Part shown: positions 33,252-46,083 of the stretch, in pieces
How positions within the stretch are numbered: the first letter of the stretch is position 1
Layout of the letters: every line of letters starts with the position of its first letter
DNA from: Platanthera guangdongensis
Lineage: Eukaryota > Streptophyta > Magnoliopsida > Asparagales > Orchidaceae
Assembly (NCBI GenBank): GCA_039583875.1
Contig: CM077158.1
Span: 123,501,900 to 123,565,899 of the forward strand
DNA length: 64,000 nucleotides
Direction of reading: 5' to 3'
Notes under the pieces: generated by a model
What the model was told of the DNA's origin: nothing
The model's input: the letters and a program-made list of their open reading frames with translations, nothing else
Database searches by the model: none
Position numbers and translations under genes: made by a program

Positions 33252-33262
33252 TGGTATCAGAG
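33252..33262 (+). other. E6 primer binding site (tRNA-iMet)
   Basis: TGGTATCAGAG two bases after the LTR end. Confidence 0.9.
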
Positions 33263-33300
33263 GGAGGTTACATCTAAAGACTTAAAATCTGGAAGTAAGA

Positions 33301-35158
33301 TGGCCAACTCTTTTCACGCGTACTCTGAGGGACAAGGTGTGAGTAGACAACCACTCTTTATGGGGAGTTACTATAGTCACTGGAGAACACACATGTGAAA
33401 TTTTCTGATGACTCAAACCATGGAGTATGGGCCATGGTAGAGACGAAATACACTGCTCGCACTATCACTATAGGGGAAACCGTCCTAATCAAACAAAATG
33501 ATAAGTGGTATGACACAGATAAGCTTAGATGTTCGTACAATGCTAAGGCAATGAACTCTCTATTCTACGCATTAGATAAAACTGAATTCAATCGAATCTA
33601 TAACTATGAAACTACGTATGATATATAACAGTTACTTGAACTTACTCACGAAGGTGCGTCGTAGGTGAAAGAGTCGAAGATATTCTGACTCGAGTCTGAA
33701 TATGAACAGTTCAGCATGAAGATCGATGAGGAGGTTGACAACATGTATAAAAGATTCACCAAGATTGTCAATGCCTCAAGATCCCACAGGAAGAGCTTTT
33801 CAAATGGTGATCTGGTGAGGAAGATCCTGTGATCTTTGCCTCCTCATTTCAACACGAAGGTGACTACGATCGCCAAATCTCACGATATCAGCACCCTGGA
33901 GATAGAAATCCTCATCCAATATTTGAAGACACACGAACTTGAATTAAAGATTCAAGCAGAAGAGTATCCTAGGGAAGTAAAGAAGAAGGGAATGTCGTTG
34001 AGGGCTGCAAGGGACAAAAAGGCTGCCGAAGAATCTGAGGAGGATGATGAGGAAAGCTCCTACGTTCGGGAATTCAACAAATTCATGAAGAATTCCAAGA
34101 AGAAGGGACAATTTAAGAAATTTCTGAAGAGAGGAGATGGAGAAGTCCGAAGGTGGACCAAGCCGGTGAAGGAAGCAGAAAGCGATGATGAGAAGACCCA
34201 GCCTGAGTGTTGTCACTATCACAATCCTGGGCACTTAAAAAGGGACTACCTAAGGCTCTAGAAGGAGGAAAAGGAAAAGCTAAGCTGGCATAAAGGGAAG
34301 AAGATGGTGCTTAAGGCGCTCACATGGGATGAAGAAGGATCTAACGAATCAATCACCTCAGATTCTAACTCTAAAGACGAGGTAAATCTATGCCTCATGG
34401 GAAGGAGTCGAGAAGAATCCGACGATGAGTCCGGTGTCCAGAGCGACACTGAGGTAACTCCACCCACATATACTGAACTTCTTGAAATTTATGGTCATTT
34501 TTGTGAGAAATTTGATGATGTGATTCTTGAGAAGAAGACCATGCGAAATTAGAATAAAAAAAATCAAAAAGGACTATGAAAACTTAAAGAATGAACTAAT
34601 AAAAAGTGGCAAAGAGAAGATCGAATGTCTAGAGTGTCCTCACTCGATGACATTGATCAAAGAACTAAAAGCAAGACTCTCTAAGGAATCATTGAGAACA
34701 ACTAGTCTCATCAATGAAAAGAATGCCTTGGAAAAAAATACTTCAAATGTCTCTTGCCAAGATAAAGGAAGGAAAGGATCCATGATCTCAACTGTGCTGT
34801 CCAAAAATTTGGAATAGGCCATAAATCATTGGATATGATGCTGGGAGCAGAATCTCATGGATCTGGGAAATCTGGACTATGATACGTGAGTACAACATCA
34901 ACACCGAGCGGAAATCACTATCTTGCCGAGCCAAAGGCCAACTTTAAGAAATCTAAAGATATGGTTAAAGTTTCTGGATGGTTATCCCCATCCTCAAGAA
35001 AGATCTCGTGCAACTCGATAAAGGAAGCACCCACTGCTTACACTATATGTGCAAACTGTCATAAGTTTGGTCACACATCCGGCTCATGTTTGAGGAAAGG
35101 TTCCAAGAAAAATTTGCAAGTCTGGCTACCTAAGTCTTCTACCTATCGTATGAGTTAG
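33301..35158 (+). pseudogene. gag: E6 gag
   Basis: An ATG at 33301 (MANSFHAYSEG) is followed by a frameshift into the frame used by 33395-33628 (ALDKTEFNRI region) and 33836-34261. In-frame stops lie at 33626 and beyond. The first knuckle has decayed (ECCHYHNPGHLKRDY; two of its cysteines are changed), whereas a second C-terminal knuckle CANCHKFGHTSGSC (about 35047-35088) is intact. A Lys/Glu-rich coiled-coil-like region lies between them (34527-34817, another frame). The layout matches SIRE-type gag with two CCHC motifs. Confidence 0.8.
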
Positions 35159-35196
35159 ACAACTTGGGTAACCAGATCTTTACCCTCATCTTATTA

Positions 35197-36502
35197 TTAG
35201 GTGTGTTGGCTGGATAAGGATAAAATGAATGTATTGTACTTGGACTCTGGTTGCTCCAAGCACATGATAGGAGATAAAGACAAGTTCCTTAGCCTGGAGA
35301 AGAAGAAGGGAGGCATGGTGATATTTGGGGACAATAGCAAAGGATGAATACTTGGAAGCAACACTATAGGTAACAAGGCATTTTCTATTTCTAATGTTCT
35401 GTTTTTAGATGCACTTAAGCACACTCACATTTAAATTAGCCTATTGTGTGATAAAGGTATAAATTTCATATATGAGTCATCTGCAAACACTTGCAAAATA
35501 ATCGATGCCAAAACTACTAGTGTAGTACTCGTAGCTCACAAAACTAATAATGTTTATATTGTTAGTTTTGATGATATATCTGTGTCTGATTTGAAATGTC
35601 TAGTTACCAAGAGTGATGAATTAGATATTTGGCATAGGAGACTAGGACACTCTGGGAATAAGCTTATTGTTAAACTATCTAAAAACAAGCTAGTTCAGGG
35701 ACTCCTCAAACTTAGTGGTAGTTTAAATTCTTTATGTTGTCCGTGCCAAAAAGGCAAATTTGTTAAAACCTCATTTAAAAGTAAAAATGACGTTTCCCCG
35801 ACTATACCACTAGAACTCAATCACATGGATCTGTTTGGTCCCCTAAGTACGTGTAGTATAGGTGGAAAGCGATACACCTTCGTTATTATAGATGACTACT
35901 CTCGATATTGATGGAAAACTTTTCTCGCGAATAAATCTGACACATTTAGGGAATTCTCAAATCTTTCCATGATACTTCAAAATGAGAAGGAACTAAAAAT
36001 AAATGCATTAGGTTAGATTATGGGGCAGAGTTTGAGAATGAGGGTTTCACAAATCTGTGTGACTCGTTAGGGATTAAGCATAAACTCTCAGCCCTCGCAC
36101 TGCTCAACAAAATGGAGTTGTCGAACGAAAGAGCCACACTATTCAAGAATTAGCACGCACAATGCTCACCGAGTTTGGCTTGCCACGTTATCTCTGGGCT
36201 GAAGCGGCTAATACTACATGCTATGTAATGAACCGAGTCATGATTCGCCTCCTTATTAAGCGAACTCCGTATGAGCTATAGTTTGATAAGAAACCCTCTG
36301 TGTCGTATTTTAGGGTCTTCAGTTGACAATGTTATGTTCTAAACATTAAGGATCACTTGGGAAAATTTGATGAAAAAGCTGATCTAGGCATCTTCTTAGG
36401 ATACTCGAGTACAAGTCGTGCCTATAGGGTCTACAATAGGAGAACTTTAGTTGCTAAAGAATCAATGTTCACTTTGATGAAAATATTCCAACCAAAGTAC
36501 CA
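35197..36502 (+). pseudogene. pol: E6 protease and integrase
   Basis: The protease is marked by YLDSGCSKHM (copia D-S-G active site) near 35239, followed by an in-frame TGA at 35345. The integrase HHCC finger (WHRRLGHSG...CCPCQKGK) and the first core Asp region (HMDLFGPL, VIIDDYSRY) are open from 35444 to 35911. The second and third catalytic residues fall in the frame-scrambled 35912-36500 part (GAEFENEGF region recognisable). Protease-integrase before RT is diagnostic of Ty1/copia. Confidence 0.85.
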
Positions 36503-38262
36503 ATGCTGAATGAAGAGGAAATTGATGATGATGCCCTGTTAAAAGTACGGAGTGAGGAGAGAATAGCGCCAAATGACGTCCAAACTCATGTAAATGAGTA
36601 TAAGCCTCCGAGTACTCTAAACTTTTTAAAAGGGCATCCTTCACAACTAGTAATAGGAGAACCCTCACATGGAGTTAGAAATCAGTCTGCACTACTTGAA
36701 TCAATTTCAGACTTATGCTTCATATCTGAAATTGAACTCAAGAATATCTCGGAAGCCTTACAGGATGAATCATGGTTCTTGTCTACGAATGAGGATTTAA
36801 ATCAATTCGAGAGGAGTAAAGTTTGGGTTTTAGTGGAGAGTCCAGATAGCCATCCGGTCATAGGTTTGAAATGGGTTTATAAAAATAAACTTGATGGTGA
36901 ATCTAGGATAACTAGAAATAAAGCTAGGTTGGTGGCACAAGGGTACTCTCAGATATAAGGTCTAGATTTTAAGGGATCATTTTCCCCAGTTGCTCGTCTT
37001 TTGTCCATCTATATGTTTTTGGCATTTACAAGTTATAAGCAAATTTGATTGTACCAAATGGACGTTAGGAGTGCTTTCCTAAACAGATATATTAAGGAAG
37101 AGGTATATGTCGAGCAACCACCCGGTTTCATGAATGTCGCTTACCCAAACCATGTATACAAGTTGGTGAAGGCCTTGTACGGACTAAAGGAGGAACCCCA
37201 TGCTTGGTATGATAGGCTCCCACCTTTCTCTTAGATTATGGCTTTAGTATGGGTAGTGTAAACACCACTTTATTCGTAAAGAATGAGAATTTAGATATAA
37301 TTATAATACAAATCTTTGTGGATGATATCATTTTGGGGGCTACGAATGAAAAGCTGTGTGAAGAAATTGTCACCCTAATTAAATCCGAATTCGAAATGAG
37401 CCTAGTAGGAGAACTTACCTATACCTTAGGATTTCAGATTTCTCAATGCAAAGACAATATTTTTACAAGTCAATCAAAATATATCAAAGATATGCTTGTG
37501 CGTTTTGGGTATGAGAATCTGAAACAAGTCAAAACTCCTATGAGTGCTTCTCTTAAATTAGGAAAAGATGAAAGTGGCATTTTCATCGATCTGACTGTGT
37601 TAAGAGGTATGATAGGATCATTGATATGTTTAAGTGCGTCTAGGACTGATATCACATTTGTGGTAGGTATGTGTGCTAGGTACCAAGCCTACCCAAGAGA
37701 GTCACATTTGAAAGCAGTAAAGCATATCTTTAGGTATCTTATAGGAACACAAAATATTGGACTTTGGTACGCACACACAACCGATTTCACACTTCACAGG
37801 TACTCTGATTTTGATTATACGGGCTGTTCACTTGATGACAAGAGCACAAGTGGTACATGTCATTTCCTATGCCCTACACTAGTCTCCTAGTCTTACCGCA
37901 AACAAAACTCGGTTGCACTCTCAACCGCTGAAGCCGAGTATATCGCCTTAGGAAGCTGTTGTGATGAAGCATTGTGGATGTCTCAAACATTAAAATACTT
38001 TGTCCTAACTTGTAGGAACGTTACACTTAGGTGTGACAATAAGAGTGGCATAGACATGACATATAATACAGTGCACCATTCAAGATCAAAACATATTGAC
38101 GTGCATCACCATTTCATTCGAGATCATATAAAAAGGAGAACGTGAGTGTAAGCTTCATTGACACCGATGAACAACTAGCTGACATATTCACTAAACCACT
38201 CCCAGATGCACGTTTCTCATTACTTCGACTTGAGCTTGGTGTTCTGGACCTCTCATCCTAGT
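36503..38262 (+). pseudogene. pol: E6 reverse transcriptase and RNase H
   Basis: The RT fingers (VIGLKWVYKNKLDGESRITRN) run to a TAA at 36956. YQMDVRSAFLNRYIKEEVYVE (37049-37234) and IFVDDIILGATNEKL (catalytic VDD box) follow in the 37249-37890 frame. RNase H continues past a TAG at 37888 (STAEAEYIALGSCC, LADIFTKPLP) and ends near 38262. The TSGTCHFL and AEYIALGSCC signatures are SIRE-like. Several nonsense mutations make it inactive. Confidence 0.88.
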
Positions 38263-39778
38263 TATCGTTGTTTGTGTTTGATTGTTCTTTTGTTTGTGGT
38301 TATTTTTGTCAATGTTTCATTTTTCTTCGCTTTTTTTCTTATGTGTTATTTACATGAGTTTATTTGTTGTTTTTTAGATAATAAAACAAAAATACAAAAA
38401 AATGTGAAGTGATCATATCTTACGGGCACACATGACCTGAACTTAGGCTATAACAAGTATATACAATGTTTGAGCTAGAATTGTTAATCCGTGTGAACAT
38501 TGTCCCCGGTCATGGTGGGTCAAATCCATAGGTGCTTATCCACTGAGTGCGACATTACATGTTATTGTATGTTGACTATGCCTCTAGGTATGTGTGAGGA
38601 TTTAGATAGAGGAATGACTTCACACTATTCACACATCCTTAGACAGAGCATTCATATAAAAATGCTAAGCTTACATGTTATAACTCGTGACATTGCATCG
38701 TAACATGTTAGGAATATTTTGAATAATCAATGTCACTATATATGTGTGTGTATATGAAGATCTAAACTTTGGGCCAAATCTCTAGTGCTAAATTCTTATG
38801 TATACAAGTTAAAATGTATATATCTAGGTGGATAGATTTCGATTGACGCGAGACTCCTTGAACTCAAATAGTGTGTAGAAAAAAATGATAGCTCACATCA
38901 AACTAAAAAGAAAACTATGCAAGCTATCCAAAGATATGTCAAGGAGACACCCAAGCACTACTCATCCCTCCTGATAAGTCTTTATGAGCATTGTGAGGGT
39001 TAGCATCTTGGTTCAAAGAGTCATTTCAATATTGTGCATATACTCTAACTTAAGCTTAGTGCCCTTTTCTCTAGTCTTGGTATGACATAGATTGGTATGT
39101 GGCCTGTTAGTTCTCTCTATTTCTCCTGTGTTAGCATTTTAAAAGATCAAGATAAAACGTGTAACATATGCTATTTCTACTTTTTGTTTTCTCTCTGTTG
39201 ATGCTACACATGCACGTCATGGCCTTATTTAACACTTCCATGCATAAGAATTGGATTGAAACTCCACTATATGTTTTTCGCACATAGGTACTAGCACACG
39301 ATTTACACTTTTGTCTCTTACAATGTTTTAAATGTGATTAATTCTATAACTCTGCCAGCATTGTAGTGTTCCTCATTGTGTGCTTATTACTTTGTGCTGT
39401 CCAATCCATAAAAACTCTGAAAAAAGACTTATTTTTTTGTTTGTGTACTCCGATCTTACTTTTATGACCAGCGTGATTCATATTCTCTAATTTGCATTTT
39501 TTGGGTCACCCCTCTAGCTCTCCTTATTTTCTCTACTAATTGTTTGCACTGTATGTTGCTTCATTCACGCTCATCATATATACTGGTTTTTACTCCCACA
39601 TGACTGTTTGGTCTGGCCCGCCCCTTTTGATACAATCAAAGGGGGAGAAGAGATTGTTCATGAGAATGTTTTATTGGTAGGATCTCATGTAGGGGGCTCT
39701 TATTTCAATGCGTGCATATAGATAGGGGGAGCGTGTAGAACACATAGATAGGGGGAGTGTAAATATTTACTTTAGGAT
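38263..39778 (+). other. E6 3' noncoding region
   Basis: About 1.5 kb of T-rich sequence with no credible frame. Purine tracts AAAGGGGGAGAAGAG (39640-39654) and AGATAGGGGGAG (twice, 39720-39760) are PPT-like. The last is followed by TGTAAATATT about 20 bp before the E4 LTR, which may be the very start of the E6 3' LTR. Confidence 0.55.
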
Positions 39779-41239
39779 TGCTAATGACCTAGAGGGGAGT
39801 GAATAGGTCTAATTACAATTATGACACCTTTGGTTTTTTTAAAAAAAGAGTACTACTTCCTATAATATGATTAATTCAGTCAGATAATCAAGTTATACTT
39901 AACAGTAAGTAGGAAAATAAACACAGCACAACAATTCAGCACACACAACATAATGCACACAATTTTATAGTGGTTCCCCAATATATGGGTACATCCACTT
40001 TCACCCTTTGCCAATCTAGCAATGAGCTAGATTCGGGCAAACTCCTTCTCTTTCCTTTACTCAGATCATTATATCTTACAGCTCATAGCCCTCTCGGCTC
40101 CAACAACTCATACTTTACAAGTCTTACCACTCATATCACCAAGATTCTACACCTCAGAATGAATCCACACTCCTACTTCTCAGGCAACACCTGCCCTACA
40201 CCACAGATAATTTTCAACTTGTCCTACCTCAGGCAATCTCAACCCTACCTCAGCCTTTATAATACAAGATTACAAAAATAAATGAGAATAGTTCTGCTCC
40301 ACTCAGATCTATAGGTAGATCTTACACAATAAGAGTAGGTAAAAGAAAAATTAAATTATTAAATGTCACCCAGCAAGAGAGATTTGAGTAACAACTTCTT
40401 GATCTGATCTTGATGAATGTGATTCCTTTGATCTTTGTCAAGATAGATCTGATCAAACCATTCTTATCTTTTCAAAGCTTCTTGAAGTAGAAATTAGGGT
40501 TTATCTAGGCTGGAGAGATGTTGAAGATGATTCTTGATCATATCTCTCCCCACCTTCTAAATTGTAGCTGATGCTTCAGAATTTTTGTATTCACAAAATT
40601 ATGATGCTGCTTTCTCTTTTTCCCTTTTAAAATTGATTCATTTAACTGAAGACTATTTCCTTTAAATAGGCTCTGATAGGAGTAACCGGCTGATCCGGTT
40701 AATAACTGACATCTGACAGTTCTGACAGTTGTCAGTACCTCTGTCTTGATTTATGTACTTAGGAAACATGTCTGCTAAAGTGTTGAACCTTGACTATTAA
40801 ATGTGTCGTCATAAGTCCTGGGTGTCGACACTGCTCTTGTAGTGGTGTCAACAAACTTCAGAATGTGTCGACATGGCTCTTAAACTTGTCTCGACACAAC
40901 ATATGTGGAATGTGTCGACACAACATATGTGGAATATGTCAACACAAGTCATGTGTGTCGACACAGTTGTCTTCTGTATCGAAATGGCTTGAATAGAGTG
41001 TGTCGACACTTGTCCTGAGTGTCAACCTAGTTGTCTTCAGTCTCAACACAGCTTGATTAGAGTGTGTCGACACAATTGTCTTTAGTGTTGATATAGCTTC
41101 TCTTTATCTCGACACTATATACTTAGCTTCATTTACCTGCACATATGAACCTAACATCCTTCGAATACAATAATGTGTATATCATTGAGCTGAGATGACT
41201 TCTTCAAAATAAGTACATTGAGAACAATGTACTCAACAA
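39779..41239 (-). repeat. E4 3' LTR (1461 bp)
   Basis: Minus strand starts TGTTGAGTACATTG at 41239 after PPT ATATGGGGAGATTG (41240-41253) and ends at 39779 (TG on plus). It carries the GTGTCGACAC array (40801-41115), TATA-like CCTATTTAAA (40670-40661) and TGAGGTAGG repeats in R/U5. Confidence 0.9.
40801..41115. repeat. GTGTCGACAC palindrome array in E4 LTR
   Basis: About ten perfect or near copies of TGTGTCGACACA, for example at 40822-40831 and near 40913, 40953, 40995 and 41060. Array and TATA-like box are about 130 bp apart, as in C1. Confidence 0.9.
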
Positions 41240-41545
41240 TCTCCCCATATTTGGAGAAGTCATAACCACAATTCAATGATATACAACATGATACCACAAA
41301 AAATTATAAAGACATTTAAACAATCATTGCAGTTCAATATGTGAAATAACACAGATAATCACACATATTGAACAACAATACTGAATAGAAGATAAGACAA
41401 ACAATTTTAGTCCTAATTAACAACACATAAAATGTTGAATAAGTCAGGATTTCCATTAATTGTTTTTCATAAAGTTTTCTGATACAAGATTTTTACAGAT
41501 CAAGTTGACCATAAGAAATAGAAAACTAAGAATATCCTAAGGCAT

Positions 41546-44128
41546 CTAAGGTTCCTTGATAACTATGTCTTTCCAAGAGTGTATCTTGGCTTTCACCGTA
41601 AGCTCTTTGTCCTCAACAACTACCTTTCCTTTTTCATTCATAGCTTTAGCTTTTGTTATATCTTCTTTTTTCATCCTTTGCCTCTCAAAGTAATGATATG
41701 GCTTTGGGAAATATTTGTTGGGTTCTATAGACTTAGCAGGAAGCTTTCCTCTCTTCATATCTTGTCTGAATTTTTGAATAAATTCTTACTATTTCAAGTG
41801 TTTGGCTCATTCCTGTTCTGAATACCATTTCCCTCTGTCTGTGATATTAGTATTTACAGCCTTCCATTTAGTAAGAATTGTGGATCTGGAGGTTGGACTT
41901 CATTGCTCAAAATTAGGTTTAGTCTCAGCTAGTTCTCTAAACCTTTTCTTTGATAAATGAGCTTCTATCTCTGGAGCAGGAGAAGACTTGTCCACTTTCT
42001 CATATATTACATTCTTATATAAGCCTTTAGGAGGACTGTACATGTGTTGGATAGTTGCTTGAATATATTCAAAATTGGCTGGTGCTTCAAGATGAAAGAA
42101 TTCAGCAGGAGGTGCTTCAAGTTCTGGTGGTTGACAACCAGATTCAGCAGTTTGATCACTCTCATACCGTAAGGGAGGAAAGCCTAAGGTGTCTCTAATA
42201 TTGTTTGCTATCCGGGTAGCTTGTTCAGTACTAGCCTTAATCATTACTCTCTCCCCCTTTACGACTTCTTGTTCAATTGATTCCTGAAGTCACCGTATTC
42301 TTTACTCTCAGTAAATTGTTGTCCAAGTTTTTCTATGAATCTTTGATGTCCTTAATGAGAGATTCTGAATGACTGTGAAGTTTCTTATTTATATCTATGG
42401 GAGTAGATTCATGTTTGGTTTCCAAAATAGTGTTTTGGTTCTTAATTTCTCCCAATGTTGTTTTATGCATCACGATTAGATTTTCATTCAGTCTATTATG
42501 ATTTTCAATGACACAACCTTGCTTGATTGCCACATCATCTTGTAGTTGCTTGGCTTCCTGTTGTTGCATGGCCAGATAGACTACTGCATGTGCTCCTTTC
42601 TCAAAGAATGTAGTCATTTCAATTTTCAAGAGATTTACTTCAAACCTTATGGACTTGATGTCTTGAGCCAGTTGAAATTTCAACTCCTTGTTGCTTTCAT
42701 CTACATACATCTCAATATCTTGTATTTGCTTATCAAGCATGATATGTAGTTGAACTAGAAAAGAGCTTTGATCCATTGTAGGAACTAATGGTGGTCCAGA
42801 TTGAACATATTGCTTATAGCTCTTGCTTCTCTTCTTAATTTCAAAAAAATTTCCTTTTCTTTAGTTGAGAAGCTTCAGCATCCTCAGATTCAGGAGAACT
42901 GACCTCTTCAACTTGAGGGGTTTCTTTAGTTTTCTCAGTATCAGAGGCCAACTCCCCCTCAATTCTTGAACCTTCCTTATCAAAATTGATATTGTCCATT
43001 GTAATATCTGCATGCTGAATTTCAACATCAGGTATCTCAATCTGATAATCTTCAATTCTCTCATCCTGGTTGTTTGATTCTTTCTACATAAGAACTTCTT
43101 CTTCATTCTCTTGTTCAGTGATTTGATGTTCAGAATCTTTAGATTTCTCTAGGTCCTGAACAACATCCATTATTATTGTAGTTTTTGTATCCATTGGTAA
43201 TGCATTGAGGTTCTCCCCCTCAGCTAGTTCTTTATCTGGAATGTTCCCCCCTGCACCTATATACTGGTCTTAGGGTAAAGCCTAGGAGATCTGCCTTATG
43301 CTTCCACTGCATTATCATATGAAATGAAGTGTACCTCTTCTTCAGAATCACTAGAGGATACAACTTCCTCAACAATAGTTTTCTTTCCTTTTACCTCCTT
43401 TATTCTTTGATGTTCTGATGTATCTTTAGTCAAGACTCTGTCCCATCTAGATAGGATTCTCAGGTCCATTCTCCTCATATGATTTATCTTAGTTCCATTT
43501 TCTGATTGCTATTATCTGAGATGACCTTTACCAGATATAAACAAATTATTCTGCCCATATTGAGCTACTAAATTCCTCCTGCAATCTTATCAAATACCAC
43601 TATATTCCAGTTAGTGGTGATCTTGAAGATAATTCTTGTCAACAGGTTAAAGAAGGCTTTAGAAATCTCGTCATGTGCTCTAGTCTTGCAGAGGAGCACC
43701 TTTCCTATTATTTGAGAAAAGAATTTTCCTTGGGAATTCATTCCCTTCTTGTTAAAAGAATTTCCAAAACTAGTGGTTGGAGCTAGTCCACACCAATCTA
43801 GGGCCTCAGCTATCTTGCTTGAATCCAGTTCATCATCCTGTGCAGTTCTTGGAATCTGAAAGACTTTAGCTGGTCTTTTGGTTATTACCTTTATCCTTGC
43901 TCCATTAATACATGATTTTATCTTATCTGACTTATGATTTAATGAGGCATTAGAATAAAATTCAGATACCTCTTTCTTCCAAATTTTTGTTGGTTCAGAA
44001 AGAAGATACTCCAGACCAACCTCATTTACTAGGTCAATCCCCTTCTTTATATCATCAGAAGCGGAGTCGAATGCGTTTCGCACCAGCTCATATCCTTCAT
44101 TGATGTTGTCGTCCATCTTTGGTCCCAT
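41546..44128 (-). pseudogene. E4 ORF3 (third ORF between pol and 3' LTR), fragmented
   Basis: An ATG at 44128 starts a 186-codon N-terminal domain (YELVRNAFDSASDDIKKG, IIGKVLLCKTRAHDEIS) clearly homologous to S1 ORF3. Later fragments in several frames preserve the order: an acidic part (43478-43296, 43106-42861), coiled coil (42776-42333, NHNRLNENLIVMH), a linker (42244-41900) and the C-terminal PNKYFPKPYHYFERQRMKKE (41758-41546), matching PPRYYPKPKEYMERQSKKY of S1. Position is that of env-like ORFs in SIRE elements, but no membrane segment is evident. Broken by multiple frameshifts. Confidence 0.82.
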
Positions 44129-44245
44129 TCTTGTTGAAAGAACTTGAGTCTGTGAGGTGTCGACTATGGATTTCTAGGTCTCGACACACAGTGATGATTC
44201 TCTCAAGATTTCTGGAAAATGAAGTCCACAAAACCTAATACATCT

Positions 44246-44590
44246 TATTTATAGTATCAGTCTTTATTAGTCTTTTAAAAGTGAAAAGGCGAGTTGCATT
44301 TAGTAGTTTTCTCATTATTTGGAAATATCTGGTGTCGACAAAGAAGACCTAATCTATCGTGATGTGTCGACTTAAGTCGACACAAGGTTTATGTTTCTTG
44401 ATACAGACCTAAAGGACTCGACACTAAATTTTAATGTCTCGACACATATCCGCGAATCAGTGTCGACACACTGTCTCGTGTCTCGACACACCTTTTCTAA
44501 TATTGTCGACACACACTGTGGTGTCTCGACACACCTATACTAATAATGTCAACACACACACTCTGGTGTCTCGACAAAATTCTTTGACTT
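44246..44590 (-). promoter_or_regulatory. Candidate ORF3 promoter in E4: LTR-type palindromes plus TATA box
   Basis: Between RNase H and ORF3, 44327-44590 carries at least ten TGTCGACA / TGTCTCGACACA motifs, the same as in the E4 LTR. A canonical minus-strand CTATAAATA lies at 44254-44246, 118 bp upstream of the ORF3 ATG. Apart from the motif, this stretch does not look like LTR sequence. A separate transcript for ORF3 is an inference. Confidence 0.6.
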
Positions 44591-44727
44591 AGACAAATTT
44601 TGTGTTCTGAATAATATTTCTTGCCAAATTAAAGTTTTTGTTATTGTTTTTTTTAAAAAAATGTATACCTAATTAGTCATCTTTTTTAAGAATTGTACAA
44701 ACTTTTGTTACAATTAATTGGAAGTAA

Positions 44728-46083
44728 TTATTCAATATCCAACATGCCTTGTTCAAATTTAAAATGATTGAACTTACTTTCATCTAGAGGTTTTGTAAAA
44801 AAGTCAGCAACTTGTCTTTCTGTTGTAGTATATTGTAAGATTATATTTACTTTTTCAACATTCTCTCTGAGAAAGTGATATCTAATTTCTATATGTTTAG
44901 TTCTACTTTGAGAAACAAGATTATTAGTAATAGAAATTGCACTAGTAGAATCACAAAACATAATATATTTACTTAGCTGTATATTGTAGTTCAGTAGTTG
45001 ATGTTGAATCCACAACAAGTGTGCACAACAACTCCCAACAGATATGTACTCTGATTATGCTGTAGAGATAGCAACACTTGTTTGCTTCTTACTACTCCAA
45101 CTGATAAGTCTTTTCCCTAAAAACTGGCAAGTACCAAAAGTACTTTTTCTGTCCGCTTTACACCCTGGAAAATCTGCATCTGTGTACCTAGTAATTTCAA
45201 AATCTCTATCCCTAAGATTCCAAATCCCAAGATTGGGTGTGCCCTTAAGATATCTCAGTATTCTCTTAACAACAGTATAATGAGACTCTTTGGGGAATTC
45301 TTGGTACCTAGCACAGACACATGTTGAGAACATAATATCTGGTCTACTAGCAGTTAAATACAGGAGTGATCCAATGATGCCTCTATACAAGGTTTCATCA
45401 ACTAGTTTTCCTGATTCATCCTTGTGTAGTGAAACTATAGAACCCATTGGAGTTCTCATGGTAGAAGAATTCTCCATACCATATCTCTTAATCAACTCCA
45501 TGGTGACCTTAGATTGAGAGATGGATATTCCATCCTCAGATTGTCTAACTTGGAATCCCAAGAAGAACTTTATCTCACTCATGCTGCTCATTTCAAACTT
45601 CCCTTCCTAAGCCATGCAAATTTGCTACGCAGCTTCTTATTAGTAGACCCAAAGATTATGTCATCTACATAAATCTGGACTAAGATGCTTGATCTTTTGA
45701 TGTTCCTAAGGAATAGTATCTTGTCTATCTTTCCTTTAGAGAACTTGTTCTCTATAAGAAAGGTAGACATGGTCTTATAACAAGCTCTAGGTGCCTATTT
45801 TAACCCATACAAACTCTTCTGCAATCTAAAAACATAGTTTTTGTGTTTAGGGTCAACAAAACCTAGTGGCTACTCTACATAGACTTCCTCCTTTAGTGTA
45901 CAATTTAGGAATGTTGACTTTACATCAATCTGGTAGACCTTGTATCCCTTTGAATGTTGCATGGGCTGAAAACAATCTTATGGCTTCTAGCCTAGCTATA
46001 GGTGCAAAAGTTTGGTCATAATCTAACCCTTCCTCTTGTCTATATCCCTAAGCCACTATTCTTGCTTTGTTCTAAACTATAAC
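44728..46083 (-). pseudogene. pol: E4 reverse transcriptase (3' part) and RNase H
   Basis: From 46083 the degenerate RT includes QIDVKSTFLN and an SLYGLK region with stops. 45770-45588 has IYVDDIIFGSTNKKL (catalytic box). 45591-45055 has the RT thumb and RNase H start (LYLTASRPDIMFSTCVCARYQ, TDADFPGCKADRKSTFGTCQFLG). 45018-44728 is the RNase H end (MFCDSTSAISITNN, VADFFTKPL). SIRE-like signatures. Cut at 46084 by E5. Confidence 0.88.

Larger units (their letters stand above)
31885..39778 (+). mobile_element. E6: decayed Ty1/copia element (SIRE-like), 3' end not seen
   Basis: 5' LTR to 33249, iMet PBS, gag, then PR-INT-RT-RH in copia order. The coding region has more than ten stops and frameshifts. 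The element runs to 39778, where the E4 3' LTR begins with left flank AGGAT. No 3' LTR of E6 is recognisable, so E4 probably inserted into its 3' end and the remainder lies beyond the window. The left LTR boundary is approximate. Confidence 0.8.
39779..46083 (-). mobile_element. E4: SIRE-like Ty1/copia element with third ORF, 5' half missing
   Basis: Minus strand. The 3' LTR (39779-41239), PPT, ORF3, RNase H and part of the RT are present. The RT stops at the E5 LTR (46084), so gag, protease, integrase and the 5' LTR would lie beyond E5, outside the window. The element's LTR is the same family as that of C1. Confidence 0.88.
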
